DNA of 64,000 nt from Nonomuraea polychroma (GCF_004011505.1 NZ_SAUN01000001.1:4402001-4466000); one strand, 5' to 3'; shown: positions 1 through 9,807, numbered from the stretch's first letter. Numbers and translations are program-made. Notes: generated from the sequence alone by a model not told the origin.

Positions 1-5
1 CGGAC

Positions 6-719
6 TCACGTCGGTTCGGCGCGCCGGGTCGTGCTCGCGTCGGCGAGTGGTGTGGCGGGGTTGAAGCCTCTCGTGAGCAGCCAGAGCGCGAGCACCATTT
101 CATTCACCGCCAGCGGGACGATGAGGATGGTGTGCAGCGGCGAGGAGAGGCTGAGCACGCCGAACATGACGAGGAGGCCGTCGGCCAGATACGGCGCCAC
201 CGCGGCCAGCGCCCAGGCCGATATCAGCCGGGGGACCATCGATGACCGGTAGAGCACCCAGTTGAGCAGCAGGACACTCAGGCAGAAGAAGATCGAACTT
301 ACGGGGTGGCCCCAGTCGTCGTAGGTCTGCGACCACGTGTACGCCGCCTGGAGGCGGGCGTCGGCGTTCGACGAGTTGGGCGACGAGGCCTCTCGGCTGA
401 CGGCCACCACCATCAGCGGACCGATGGCGCCGGGGAGCAGGAGGACGACCTCGACCGTCCTGGACACGACGTACCCGAGCGCCAGCGGTTCGCTGCGCTC
501 CTTCAGCACGGGAAAGATCAACGGTGGGATCATGGCGATGGCGGCAGCCATGATCAGCACCATGAGCGCGCCGGTCGTCGTGGTCCGGGCGCCCTGTATC
601 ACGGCCTCGCGTGAGAGCTCTGTGTCTGGTTGTCCGAGGAACACCACGCTCAGCACGCCCGCGGCCGTCGCGATGAAGAAAAGGACACCGACGGCTCGTG
701 CCGTCGTCCGCCTGCGCAT
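6..719 (-). CDS. DUF4386-type integral membrane protein
   Basis: A 237-residue, very hydrophobic protein with about six membrane segments and a short charged C-terminus. The layout (N-terminal helix after MRRRTTARA, a periplasmic or loop segment rich in Ser/Asn, then paired helices) fits the DUF4386 family, whose function is unknown. The ATG start at 719 is preceded by GGAG about 9 nt upstream; longer readings of this frame run antisense through the neighbouring regulator and are not real. It is divergently transcribed from the AfsR-type regulator across a 214-bp gap, so that regulator may control it (inference). Confidence 0.8.
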   Translation of the reverse strand: MRRRTTARAVGVLFFIATAAGVLSVVFLGQPDTELSREAVIQGARTTTTGALMVLIMAAAIAMIPPLIFPVLKERSEPLALGYVVSRTVEVVLLLPGAIGPLMVVAVSREASSPNSSNADARLQAAYTWSQTYDDWGHPVSSIFFCLSVLLLNWVLYRSSMVPRLISAWALAAVAPYLADGLLVMFGVLSLSSPLHTILIVPLAVNEMVLALWLLTRGFNPATPLADASTTRRAEPT

Positions 720-933
720 AGCCTGGCTCCTATGGTCCGATGTCGTCCGATCGAGGGCTCGGTCCGGCCCGCTGGCTTCCACCGCGCTGCCGGTCACACT
801 CCCACCGTGGCCGAGCCCGGTGTGCCAGTGGTGGGCCGGCGGTGTGCGGGCGGTTGGGGGATCCCGCCGCGGTGTTGCCCGCGCGGTCTGGCCGTGGCAG
901 GCTCGGCTGAGGCCGAGGTTCGGGAGCAGCCCT

Positions 934-3828
934 GTGGTCTGGATCCGGGTGTTCGGCGGCGTCGGCGCCGAGACCGATGACGGGCAGCCGATCGACGTCG
1001 GATCGGGCAGGACCCAGGCACTGCTGGGTGCCCTGGCGATGTCGCCCGGCTCCCCCGTCCCGGTCACCCGCCTCATCGAGCTGGTGTGGGGCGACGCGCC
1101 GCCGCGGACCGCGGCGAAGACCCTGCAATGGCACGTGGCCCGGTTACGCAAGGGACTGGGCCACGCCGCCATCAGGCGGGTCGGTGCCGCGTACCGCCTC
1201 GACGTGCCGCCCGACGCGGTCGATGTCGCACGGTTCCGGAGGCACCTTCGCGAGGGTGACGTCGGCGCGGCCCTCGCGGAGTGGACGGGAATCCCACTGG
1301 CGGGCGTGGACGCTCCGGGCCTCGCCGCGACGGTGGACGGCCTCGCGGAGCAATGGCTCGGCGCGGTCGAGGACGACCTCGAAAGCAGCGTGGACTCCGA
1401 CCCGCACGCGTCCATCGCCGCGTTGACAGAGCTGGTCGGGCGCCATCCCCTCCGTGAAGGACTCTGGGCCTTGCTGATGACCGCGCTCGCCCGTACCGGA
1501 CGCCGGGGCGATGCGCTGGCCGCGTACCGGCAGGCCCGGCACCACCTCATCGAGCAGCTTGGCATCGAACCCGGACCGCGGCTGCGGGAGCTGGAATCGC
1601 TGATTCTTCGTGAGGACGAGCGGCTGCGCGAGCCTGACGCGCCGGCGTCGGCGCCAGGCGGGCAGGAAGGCAACCTGCCCCGCCGTCTGAGTCCTCTGAT
1701 CGGCCGGGACGACGCCCTCCGTACCATCGACGACGTGATCGCCGGGGCGACGGTGATCACCCTGGTGGGGCCGGGCGGGATCGGCAAGACCCGGCTCGCC
1801 CTGGCGGCGGGAAGACGCGTGGCCGCCGATCGAGGATGGCGTGCCTGGTTCGTCGAACTGGCCGAGATCAACTCCTCCAGCGATGTGCCACGCGCGGTGG
1901 CCGGCACGCTCGGGGTCGCGCAGCGGCCCGGCCGCAGCCTCACCGAGTCGGTCGTCACCGCTCTGGGGTCCCGTCCCGCGCTGCTGATCGTCGACAACTG
2001 CGAGCACGTCCTCGACGGTGCGGCACGGCTCGTCCAGGCGGTCGCCCTGGGCTGCGCAAGTGTGCGGGTGCTGGTCACGTCTCGGGAGCGCCTCGACGTC
2101 GACGGCGAGCAGGTGCTCGTCGTCGGCCCGCTGGATCCCGCCGCGGGCGCCGAACTGTTCCATGTACGCGCGCTCGCCGCGGACCGGAGTTATGAGCGTG
2201 ATGCGTATCGAGACGACGTCGCGGAGCTCTGCCGCCGGCTCGACGGCGTACCGCTGGCGATCGAGTTGGCCGCCGCTCGCGTGCGCAGCCACCATCCGGC
2301 CGAACTGCTGGCTCGGGTCCACGATCACTTCAGGGCGACCGGCATCCGCCGGACCGGCGCACCACGGCATCGGAGCTTGCATGCCGCGATCCAATGGTCC
2401 TACGACCTGCTCACGTCTCCTGAGCAGGCGTTGCTGCAGTGCCTGTCGGTGTTCAACGGACCGTTCCACCTCGACGCGGTGGCGGCGGTCGCCGACGACC
2501 CGGCGCGCGGCCTCGACGAGGTCGACGGCGTTCTGAGCGCCCTGGTCGACCGGTCGATGGTGACCGTCGAGCCCGGCCCGTTCGGTTCGCGCTTCCGGCT
2601 GCTCGAGCCGATGCGCCAGTTCGCCGCCGTACACCTGCGTGAACAGGGCCGCATGGACCTGGTCGGCGAACGGCACGCGCGCTGGTGCCTGCGCGAGGTC
2701 ACCCGCGTCGGTGAGCTCCTGACCGGTCCTGCCGAGATCGAGGGGGTCGCTCGCCTCCGCGAGCTGTGGCCGAACCTGCGTGCGGCGGTGGCGTGGGCGG
2801 GTTCGGCCGGCGATCCGCGGCTGGCCGGCGCGTTGGTCCGGCCGGTGGCGACGGAACTCGCCCTTCGCGGCCAGCAGGAGATCGGCGACTGGGCGGAGCG
2901 GATCCTCGACATGGTCCCGCCGGACGAGCAGGACGTGCGGGCCTTCTGGCTTCTGTGGGCGGCCGAGCGGTACACCCAGAACGGCAACCCCGCCGGCTAC
3001 GACGACCTGGTGAACCGCGGCGGCCAGCCCGACCGGCCACTGAGCGGCTATGCCCGTGCGTACGCCGGTGGAGACGGCCAGGCCCTGAGCCGATGGCTCC
3101 CGGCGGCTGTCGCCGACCTGCGCCGCCAGGGCGAGCCGTACGTGGCCGCCTTCCTCGAGTTGAACTCGGCCGGGACGCTGCTCGGCATCGGCCACTTCGG
3201 CCAGGTCGACCGGACCGTCTCGGCCATGGCCGATCGGTACCGGTCGGGAGGTCCGCCCACGCTCCGGCACTGGGCCCTGCAAACCCTCGCATATTCGGCC
3301 TCGTTTCAGGGACGGCCCCACCACGCCGAGCGGTATTTCGACGAGGCGGCCACCGTCGACGTCCCTGAAGGCTCACTCTCGGCCAACAAGGCCGTCCAGG
3401 CGCAGACGGCGTTCCGCCGCGGCCACCGCCGGCGTGCGTTCCGGATTCTCCGCACCTACATCGACGAGCTCATCACCACCGACAACGTGATCGCCGCCAG
3501 CGTCGTCTGCATCGAATTCATCAACATGATGGCGGTGTTGGACCATCACGACGAGGCCGCGCGCATGCTCGCGTATCTCGAGACGCGAAACGACTTCGGT
3601 GCCATGGCTGCCCGGACGCTCGTCGTCCCCGCCGCCGGCAAAGTCTCCAGCAGCCCGTACGGCTCCCGCCCGCCCACATCAGAGCACCAGATCAGCGACC
3701 GCCAGGCCCTCACGTACATGGGCGACGTCCTCGACCGGCTGGCGGCGGACGGCCTGGTCTCCGCCTCACCGGAGGCGGAGAAGACGGTGCCGGAGTCGGC
3801 AGGGACGACGAGCATCCTCGGAGAATAG
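934..3828 (+). CDS. AfsR/BTAD-type transcriptional regulator with STAND ATPase domain
   Basis: A 964-residue regulator. Residues about 20-75 form an OmpR-like winged helix (ELVWGD, TLQWHVARLRKGLG), about 95-230 the bacterial transcriptional activator domain (AYRQARHHLIEQLGIEPGP), then an NB-ARC/STAND ATPase with Walker A GPGGIGKT at 279-286 and a Walker B-like LLIVDNCEH. The C-terminal third is helical, TPR-like sensor sequence. I chose the GTG at 934 because GGGAG lies 7 nt upstream and the wHTH begins directly after it; the frame is open further 5' but that overlaps the divergent gene. Codon 71 is TTA (position 1144), which suggests dependence on the rare leucyl-tRNA BldA. The target genes are unknown; the divergent DUF4386 gene is the first candidate. 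Confidence 0.88.
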   Translation: MVWIRVFGGVGAETDDGQPIDVGSGRTQALLGALAMSPGSPVPVTRLIELVWGDAPPRTAAKTLQWHVARLRKGLGHAAIRRVGAAYRLDVPPDAVDVARFRRHLREGDVGAALAEWTGIPLAGVDAPGLAATVDGLAEQWLGAVEDDLESSVDSDPHASIAALTELVGRHPLREGLWALLMTALARTGRRGDALAAYRQARHHLIEQLGIEPGPRLRELESLILREDERLREPDAPASAPGGQEGNLPRRLSPLIGRDDALRTIDDVIAGATVITLVGPGGIGKTRLALAAGRRVAADRGWRAWFVELAEINSSSDVPRAVAGTLGVAQRPGRSLTESVVTALGSRPALLIVDNCEHVLDGAARLVQAVALGCASVRVLVTSRERLDVDGEQVLVVGPLDPAAGAELFHVRALAADRSYERDAYRDDVAELCRRLDGVPLAIELAAARVRSHHPAELLARVHDHFRATGIRRTGAPRHRSLHAAIQWSYDLLTSPEQALLQCLSVFNGPFHLDAVAAVADDPARGLDEVDGVLSALVDRSMVTVEPGPFGSRFRLLEPMRQFAAVHLREQGRMDLVGERHARWCLREVTRVGELLTGPAEIEGVARLRELWPNLRAAVAWAGSAGDPRLAGALVRPVATELALRGQQEIGDWAERILDMVPPDEQDVRAFWLLWAAERYTQNGNPAGYDDLVNRGGQPDRPLSGYARAYAGGDGQALSRWLPAAVADLRRQGEPYVAAFLELNSAGTLLGIGHFGQVDRTVSAMADRYRSGGPPTLRHWALQTLAYSASFQGRPHHAERYFDEAATVDVPEGSLSANKAVQAQTAFRRGHRRRAFRILRTYIDELITTDNVIAASVVCIEFINMMAVLDHHDEAARMLAYLETRNDFGAMAARTLVVPAAGKVSSSPYGSRPPTSEHQISDRQALTYMGDVLDRLAADGLVSASPEAEKTVPESAGTTSILGE

Positions 3829-4008
3829 ATGAGCGGTCGGCAGGTCCGGGGCGGCCGCGTTCGAAGGCGTCGAACCGCTGCTCCCTTGCTCACTGCAAGA
3901 CTTGCATACAGCCATGAACATGGCTCCCCTGTGCGGCGTATCCCTAACTAGCTGACGGGTGCCGCTCGTCGAGGCCGCGCCCAAGGACCCGGAAGGGGAT
4001 GACGGCAT

Positions 4009-4683
4009 ATGCGACTGCGCCAGAGCCGCCCCGTACTCACCGTCTGCGGCATTGCCGCGCTCTCATCACTCATCGCCTGCGCCCCCTACTCTCCGACGCC
4101 CGGCTCCGGCGCATCCGCCTTCAGCACGGAGCCGGCCGTCGTCGACGTGGACGAGACCAGCTCGCCTTCAGCGGAGGCCGAGCCCGAACCAGAGACCGGC
4201 ACCTGGCAGACCAAATGGGGGCCACTGACGGAAACCGACCGCAGGCTCATCACCGGGGTCCGGCTCGCCAGCCTGTGGGAGATGCCCATGGCGCAGGACG
4301 CGGTGCAGCGAGCCAGCACCTCCCGCGTGCGCGAGATCAGCAAGGAGATCGCCGGACAGCACCACACCCTCGACGAGCAGGTCCGCGACGTGGCCGCGAA
4401 ATTGAAGGTCAAGCTGCCGGTGACGCCCACCGACGAGCAACAGGACTGGATGAACGACATCTCCAGCAAGTCCGGGTCAGCCTACGACGCCACCTATGTC
4501 AAATGGCTGCGACTGGCTCACGGCAAGGTCTTCGCCCTGATCGGCACCGTCCGCGGCAGCACCCAGAACACCCTGGTCCGGCGCTTCTCCGAACAGGCCA
4601 ACGCCGCTGTGCTCAATCACCAGCGTCTCCTGGAAAGCACCGGACTCACCACCCCCGAAAGCTTCCCCACCCCATCCGGCTGA
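4009..4683 (+). CDS. DUF4142 family lipoprotein
   Basis: A 224-residue protein with a lipoprotein signal: basic N-terminus, hydrophobic run and lipobox SLIAC with Cys24. A Ser/Pro/Glu-rich linker (about 25-65) leads to a four-helix DUF4142 domain (VRLASLWEMPMAQDA, VREISKEIAGQHHTLDEQV), which ends with paired helices (LNHQRLLEST). DUF4142 is a ferritin-like helical fold of unknown role found in secreted actinobacterial proteins. The ATG at 4009 has GGAAGGGG upstream. It stands alone between the AfsR-type regulator and the marR gene, all on the plus strand. Confidence 0.8.
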   Translation: MRLRQSRPVLTVCGIAALSSLIACAPYSPTPGSGASAFSTEPAVVDVDETSSPSAEAEPEPETGTWQTKWGPLTETDRRLITGVRLASLWEMPMAQDAVQRASTSRVREISKEIAGQHHTLDEQVRDVAAKLKVKLPVTPTDEQQDWMNDISSKSGSAYDATYVKWLRLAHGKVFALIGTVRGSTQNTLVRRFSEQANAAVLNHQRLLESTGLTTPESFPTPSG

Positions 4684-4787
4684 CAGGGCAGCGCGGCCGA
4701 GCACACGCCGGTCGAGATCGAGGCGCGGAGGTGGCTCTGTCCTGCCGGACGTGGCAGCTGGTGCGCACCGTCATCGCCGCGAGCATG

Positions 4788-4793
4788 TACAAC
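4788..4793 (+). promoter_or_regulatory. Candidate -10 element for leaderless marR transcript
   Basis: TACAAC lies 7 nt before the ATG at 4801 and there is no Shine-Dalgarno sequence. The spacing fits transcription starting at the start codon. No clear -35 is visible. Confidence 0.35.
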
Positions 4794-4800
4794 TGTGACC

Positions 4801-5301
4801 ATGGGATCGCGCGCTTCGGACCGGGCGAATGCCGAGGATCTCGGCGCGGTCGTCTCGGCGGTCCTCACCGGTTCCCGGCTGCTGGTCGCCATCACCGCCC
4901 GTTCCCTGGCCGCCGTCCAGGACCGCGTGACGCTCCCCCAGTTCCGCATGCTGGTCGTGTTGTCCGCCCATGGCGAGACCAAGCTCGTCACCATGGCCGA
5001 CCTGCTCAACGTCAACAGCTCCACCGCCATGCGCATGGCGGACCGTCTCGTGAACGCCGGCCTGATCGTCCGCGAGGTCAACCCCCACAACCGCCGCGAG
5101 GTCCTCATGCGGCTCACCTCCGAGGGACGACGCATCGTCGATGAGGTGACCGGACGCCGTCGCGAGGAAATCGCCGCCATCGTCTCTCGCATGACCCCCG
5201 AGCAGTGCCAGGCCCTCATCTCGGCCATGACCGCCTTCAACCAGGCAGGCGGCGAACCACCGGCGAACCTGCCCTATCCACTCGGCTGGCCGGACCAATA
5301 G
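4801..5301 (+). CDS. MarR family transcriptional regulator
   Basis: A 166-residue winged-helix repressor. Helices at about 25-55 (LTGSRLLVAITARSL, VTLPQFRMLVVLS) precede the recognition region (MADLLNVNSSTAMRMADRLV) and the wing (NRREVLMRLTSEGRRIV); a C-terminal helix completes the dimer interface. MarR proteins usually repress a neighbouring gene and respond to small aromatic or oxidative ligands. The start is ATG at 4801 (an in-frame GTG at 4795 is possible). It converges on the AI-2E-type gene, 17 bp away, so the operator is more likely in its own upstream region. The ligand cannot be read from sequence. Confidence 0.85.
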   Translation: MGSRASDRANAEDLGAVVSAVLTGSRLLVAITARSLAAVQDRVTLPQFRMLVVLSAHGETKLVTMADLLNVNSSTAMRMADRLVNAGLIVREVNPHNRREVLMRLTSEGRRIVDEVTGRRREEIAAIVSRMTPEQCQALISAMTAFNQAGGEPPANLPYPLGWPDQ

Positions 5302-5318
5302 GCCCGTGCCGGCTCGGT

Positions 5319-6497
5319 CTAAGGCCTGGACTGCTGATCCCCAGGAGTCTTGGGCGGGGGCGGCGGCGCCTTGTCCGGCGCAGCCGGCTCGTCCGGCGCA
5401 GCCGGCTCGGGGAAGGCGAGACCTCGCGTGACGGCACGATAGACCACCGCGGTGAGGGGAACCGCCACGACCCCGCCCGCGATCCCGCCCACCAAGGTTC
5501 CGGCGGTGACAGCCACCAGCACCACGGCCGGGTGCAGACGGACGGCCTTGCCGATGATGACGGGTTCCAGCAGGTTGCCCTCGAGCTGCTGCACGATGAC
5601 GACAGCGCCCAGGACCAGGAGCGCGTCGGTCACGCCGTTGCTCACGAGGGTCACCAGCACGGCCACCGCACCGGCCACGACCGCGCCGACGATGGGCACG
5701 AAGGCGAACAGAAAAGTGAGGAACGCCAGCCCCAGGGCGAACGGCACCTGCAGCAGGATCAGCGCGAGGCCGATGCCGACCGCGTCGACGGCCGCGACTG
5801 CCATGGTTCCCCGGACGTAGGCGACCAGGGTGCTCCATCCAGCCCGGGCGGCCGCGTCCACGCGCTCGCGACGGCGGGCCGGCAAACGGTGCACGATCCA
5901 TTCCCACATGCCGGGCCCGTCACGCAGGAAGAAGAACAGCAACACCAGCGCCGCGGCCATGGCGGCGAGCGTCTGCAGCGTGGTCATCGCTCCCGCGACG
6001 GGATCCGGAGCGGCGCCCCGCAGGGCCCTGATCAGCTCCTCGATGGCCGCGTTCAGCTGCTGCTGGTTCAGCGGGCCCGAGGTCAGGAAGGCACGCAGCT
6101 GATCCAGCCCGGCCAGGAGCTGGCGTCGCAGATCGTCGAACTGCGCGATCGCCTGGTTGGCCACCAAGGTCAGCGGTCCGGCCACGACGAGTACGAGGAG
6201 GAGCACTCCGGCGAGCGCACCCAGCCCCTTGGGGACGTGCAGCCGGTGCAGGAAGGCCGCCACAGGGTGCAGCAACGCCGTCAGGAACAGCGCGGCCGTC
6301 ACCGCCAGAGTCACGGGCGCCAGACGTACGAGCACCCAGCCCACCAGCGCGATCGCGGCAGCCGCGACCAGCAGGCAGGTGCTCGTCGCGGCGATGGTGC
6401 GGAGCAGGCCCGGTACGGCAGGCCAGCCGGCTGGTGGCCGGTCGCCCGCGCCTGCCTGACTCCGCCCGGTCGCGGCGTCACCGAGTCGTCGTGCCAC
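5319..6497 (-). CDS. AI-2E/PerM family membrane transporter
   Basis: A 392-residue polytopic protein of the AI-2E transporter family (formerly UPF0118). It has paired helices near the N-terminus, a large soluble loop at about 130-185 (FDDLRRQLLAGLDQLRAFL), then the characteristic block LLFFFLRDGP and the C-terminal helices with VQQLEGNLLEPVIIGKAVRLHP. Members export small molecules or act as Na+/H+ exchangers; most are uncharacterised, and the autoinducer-2 name should not be taken literally. A Pro/Ala-rich tail (PEPAAPDEPAAPDK) is low complexity. The GTG start at 6497 has GGAGG about 9 nt upstream. Confidence 0.82.
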   Translation of the reverse strand: MARRLGDAATGRSQAGAGDRPPAGWPAVPGLLRTIAATSTCLLVAAAAIALVGWVLVRLAPVTLAVTAALFLTALLHPVAAFLHRLHVPKGLGALAGVLLLVLVVAGPLTLVANQAIAQFDDLRRQLLAGLDQLRAFLTSGPLNQQQLNAAIEELIRALRGAAPDPVAGAMTTLQTLAAMAAALVLLFFFLRDGPGMWEWIVHRLPARRRERVDAAARAGWSTLVAYVRGTMAVAAVDAVGIGLALILLQVPFALGLAFLTFLFAFVPIVGAVVAGAVAVLVTLVSNGVTDALLVLGAVVIVQQLEGNLLEPVIIGKAVRLHPAVVLVAVTAGTLVGGIAGGVVAVPLTAVVYRAVTRGLAFPEPAAPDEPAAPDKAPPPPPKTPGDQQSRP

Positions 6498-6622
6498 GAT
6501 GCGACCTCCGGATCAGCGACCGCCAGACTGCGTCATCACAAGCGGATGCGGCATGCGCTCGCCCTACCCCGTCGCCATGAGACCAAGCATCCCGCCAGGG
6601 CCCTCGGCGGACACGGCGGCGC

Positions 6623-7615
6623 TCAGGTGAGGCGGTGCCACTGCCGGACCGCGTCGAGGTGCTCCTGCCGTCCGATCGCCACGAGATTGGAGCGGTAGAG
6701 GCCGACAGCGTCGGGTTTGCCGAGGTCGGCTCGCGAGCACGGCCGCAGGACGTTGTCCAGCTCGTCCACCAGGAAGACCCAGCGATAGCGGGCGAAGACA
6801 AGGTCAAGCAGGTCGCCGGCACTGCAGCCGCAGGCCGCTTGGAGTTCGGGATGCAGCTCGAACAGCAGCGTCGGCAGGGCGGTCAGGGTCTGGGCCGAGC
6901 CCCGCAGCACGAAGCCCTCGTAACCCTCGACGTCGATCTTGATGATGTCGGGCGGTTCAAGGCGACTGCCGGCAAGGTAGGCATCGATCGACGTCATGGG
7001 CATGGTGACCGTCCCCGCGGGCGTGCCGACATTTGCCTCCGCAGCCGAGTGTTTGCCGGACTGTTCGCCCGACAGATACATCGTCAGCTCGCCAGGCGAG
7101 GCTCCCACGGCCACCGGCTCCACGGTCACGCGGCCGGTCAGATCGTTACGGTCTACGTTGCGTCGCAGGTAGGCGGCGTTCTCCGGCACCGGTTCGAAGG
7201 CGATCAATCTGCCGCCCCGCGGAAGGCGCGCCGCACCGGTGCAAGCGTAGACGCCGATGTTCGCTCCGACGTCGACTATCACTTGACTCACCGTGGCCAG
7301 CCGTTCGAAGACGCTCACCTCGAACTCTTCGTAGTATCCCGCCGAGACCGAAGGCATGATCGTCGTGTCCCATGCCGGGCCGGTCAGCACCACCCCTCGA
7401 TAATGCGCCTCGGCCTCGCGATTCCCGGCGATGACGCCCAGCCGGAACACCGTGTGGTAGAGCCGGTTGACCAGGGAGAACCGCCGGATGCTACGGCCGC
7501 GCAGCAGTGCGCGGGCCGCCCGGCTCCGGTTGGCCGCCCTGGCCGCCCGCATCACGCTGATGGCGACTTTCCGCCGTATTTTCATCATTAATGCGGCCAT
7601 GATATGGAGTTTCAC
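6623..7615 (-). CDS. FkbM family methyltransferase
   Basis: A 330-residue SAM-dependent O-methyltransferase. The FkbM core is clear: motif I VIVDVGANIGVYA near residue 115, the acidic partner IAFEPVPENAAYLRRN, and the FkbM hallmark IKIDVEGYEGFVLRG. Family members methylate hydroxyls on sugars or natural products. The N-terminal 70 residues are basic and atypical (MRAARAANRSRAARALLRG). The start is uncertain: GTG 7615, ATG 7600 and ATGs at 7588 and 7585 all lie in an AT-richer patch without a good ribosome-binding site. With the GTG start, codon 9 is TTA. No glycosyltransferase adjoins it, so the substrate is unknown. Confidence 0.85.
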   Translation of the reverse strand: MKLHIMAALMMKIRRKVAISVMRAARAANRSRAARALLRGRSIRRFSLVNRLYHTVFRLGVIAGNREAEAHYRGVVLTGPAWDTTIMPSVSAGYYEEFEVSVFERLATVSQVIVDVGANIGVYACTGAARLPRGGRLIAFEPVPENAAYLRRNVDRNDLTGRVTVEPVAVGASPGELTMYLSGEQSGKHSAAEANVGTPAGTVTMPMTSIDAYLAGSRLEPPDIIKIDVEGYEGFVLRGSAQTLTALPTLLFELHPELQAACGCSAGDLLDLVFARYRWVFLVDELDNVLRPCSRADLGKPDAVGLYRSNLVAIGRQEHLDAVRQWHRLT

Positions 7616-7857
7616 TAATTACTAGTCATATGGAAAGAAGCCCAGCGAGCGTCACCGGCCGGTTTTCGGAAACAGGGTGGGGCCGATCAGCTCGTTCCAT
7701 CGCCCGCCGAAGATCGTTCAGAGCTCGCGGATCGGCTTGCCGACGTCCGGCATCATCGGCTGCCATCTGACTCGGCACCTTTCTGTTATCCGGGCCCGCC
7801 GGCTTCGTCCCCTCTCACGAGAGCCCCCACTCGGGGGGCGGCGATGATAAGGCAGCA

Positions 7858-9807
7858 ATGAGCGACAAGGGTTTTGCGAACCCCTCAGCCCGTCACCTGG
7901 CCCTCGCCGTGCTGGCGACCGCGGTCGCCGTCTGCGGCGCGCAAGGGCCGGCGGCCTCCGCGACCGTGCGCACCGGCGCCTCGGCGGCGCCGTACGGCGG
8001 CACCGGCCTGCCCGATCCGGTCAAGGACCCGGGAGCCGATCCCGTCTTCTCCTCCGACGGGGATCTGAGCAGGAAGGAGACCTACACCTACCGGCCGTCC
8101 GCGCCCGGCGACCACGCCTTGCCGCCGGGGACGTTCACGCTGTCGTACGACGTGTCCCAAGCCGCACGGCGCCCTCTGAAGGCGGAGCTCGTCAAGGCGC
8201 GGGCGGAGCTCGCGCACAGCACGGGCATCGCGCTCTACCTCACCGGCGGGACGGCGCTGAACGACGCCGACCTGAGGGCGGTACAGACCGTGGGCAACCC
8301 CGAGAGCGCGGGCGGGCTCGGGCTGACCAAGCTCAATCGGCTGCACGTCTACAACCTGCGATCGCTCCAGGGCGGGACCGAATGCACCCCCGGCTCCGGC
8401 CTGGCCTGCGCCGGGCAGATCGCACGCGGCGGGCGCTCGCCGTACCTGTGGCACAACGGCTGGTGGGGATCGTGGGTCAGGCACCTGGTGCTGGACGATC
8501 TGCAGGACATCAAACCGGGCTCCTTCAGCAACCACAACTTCGCCTCGGTCAGCTTCAAGGCGGCCCGCACCGTCGGCGCGATGGCGTTCGGGCACGGACC
8601 GTACGCCAAGCTCAGTGTGCTCTACCTGCCCAGCGTCACGGAGATCGGCGCGAACGCCTTTCGCCGGAACCAGTACCTGACGAAGGTCAACCTCCCGCGG
8701 GTGCGCACGATCGACGACTTCGCGTTCGACGACGCTTCCCGCCTGCGCTACTTCAACGCCCCCGAGCTGGAGTCGATCGGCAGGAACGGACTGAACGACA
8801 GCCACGTGCTGGAAGCGGTCAACCTGCCCGAGCTCCGCTACATGGGCATCAACTGCTTCGATCTCAACGGCAACGCCGCCGCCGGGACAGGGATCAAGGT
8901 GTTGCGGCTGCCGAGCCTGCAGGCGCTGGACAAGAACGCCGTCGTCCGCCTCGCCTCGCTCAAGGAGCTGTACGCGCCCGCGCTGACCACCGCCTGGCAC
9001 GACTCGATCTCCGACAACGCGAGCCTCACCTCGGTGTACGCGCCGAGCCTGAGCAGGCTCGGTCCGCGGGTCTTCGCGCGTGATCCCCAACTGCGGGCGC
9101 TGTACCTCGGTCAGAAGCCACCGGTCCAGGACCCGGCCGCGTTCGCGGGAACCGATCCGGCCAAGCTGATCATCTACTACACCGGCGACACGTCCGCCTG
9201 GGCGAGCTTCGTGCCCGCGGGAAGTCCTAGGATCAAGCTGGTCAAGCGGAACGCGGACGCGACCCCCTCCGCCACCCCGTCGGCCGCCTCTGTGCCGTCC
9301 CCGACCTCCACGCCCGGTCCGTCAGCCGCGGTGTCCCCATCACGGACGTCCACACCGCCGGCCACTGCCGGACTGCCCACAGGTGTCAGGCGGTCCTTCC
9401 GGTCGGTCGGCACTCCTGAGGCCTTCATCCAGGCGTCCCGCGGCCGCGCCCGGCTTGCCGCCATCCGCGAGGAAGACCCGGTCGCAGCGCGGCAGGCCGC
9501 CGGCTTGCGTATCGTGCCGGGCCTCGCCGATCCCCAGGGGTACTCATTCATCGGCCCCGACGGCCGTTACTTGCGCCATCAGCACTTCCGGCTGCGTTTC
9601 GACCGCGGTGACGGGAGTGCCCTGTTCAAGAAGGACGCGACCTTCTACGCCCGTCCGGGTTCGATCACCGGATCGGTGATCCTGGAATCGTTCAACTACC
9701 CTGACCGGGTCGTCCTCCCCCGCAACGGTCAGCTGTGGCTCGCTCCCCGGCAAGCGACCGCCGCCTTCCGCGCCGCAAGCTCCTTCCAGCCGGTCTCGCC
9801 TCTCTGA
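7858..9807 (+). CDS. Secreted BspA-type leucine-rich-repeat protein with C-terminal CBM42-like domain
   Basis: A 649-residue exported protein. A signal peptide (about 1-36, ending near AASA) is followed by an N-terminal region and then BspA-type (LRR_5) repeats over about 200-430, with spaced motifs such as LYLPSVTEIGANAFRRN, VNLPRVRTIDDFAFDD and LRYFNAPELESIGRNGL. A Ser/Thr/Pro linker (about 468-510) leads to a domain with two AbfB-like repeats (YSFIGPDGRYLRHQHFRLR, DRGDGSALFKKDATF), as in arabinose-binding CBM42. BspA repeats mediate surface adhesion, so this is probably a carbohydrate-anchored surface protein; that is inference. No Shine-Dalgarno is visible; GATAAG lies 6 nt before ATG. 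Confidence 0.82.
   Translation: MSDKGFANPSARHLALAVLATAVAVCGAQGPAASATVRTGASAAPYGGTGLPDPVKDPGADPVFSSDGDLSRKETYTYRPSAPGDHALPPGTFTLSYDVSQAARRPLKAELVKARAELAHSTGIALYLTGGTALNDADLRAVQTVGNPESAGGLGLTKLNRLHVYNLRSLQGGTECTPGSGLACAGQIARGGRSPYLWHNGWWGSWVRHLVLDDLQDIKPGSFSNHNFASVSFKAARTVGAMAFGHGPYAKLSVLYLPSVTEIGANAFRRNQYLTKVNLPRVRTIDDFAFDDASRLRYFNAPELESIGRNGLNDSHVLEAVNLPELRYMGINCFDLNGNAAAGTGIKVLRLPSLQALDKNAVVRLASLKELYAPALTTAWHDSISDNASLTSVYAPSLSRLGPRVFARDPQLRALYLGQKPPVQDPAAFAGTDPAKLIIYYTGDTSAWASFVPAGSPRIKLVKRNADATPSATPSAASVPSPTSTPGPSAAVSPSRTSTPPATAGLPTGVRRSFRSVGTPEAFIQASRGRARLAAIREEDPVAARQAAGLRIVPGLADPQGYSFIGPDGRYLRHQHFRLRFDRGDGSALFKKDATFYARPGSITGSVILESFNYPDRVVLPRNGQLWLAPRQATAAFRAASSFQPVSPL

Noticed and set aside
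720..2078. Long minus-strand frame continuing 5' of the DUF4386 gene
   Set aside because: It is antisense to the AfsR-type regulator, is Arg/Ser-rich with no domain, and the real start at 719 has a ribosome-binding site.
7626..7766. 46-codon minus-strand ORF just upstream of the FkbM gene
   Set aside because: No ribosome-binding site or homology; coding character is weak.
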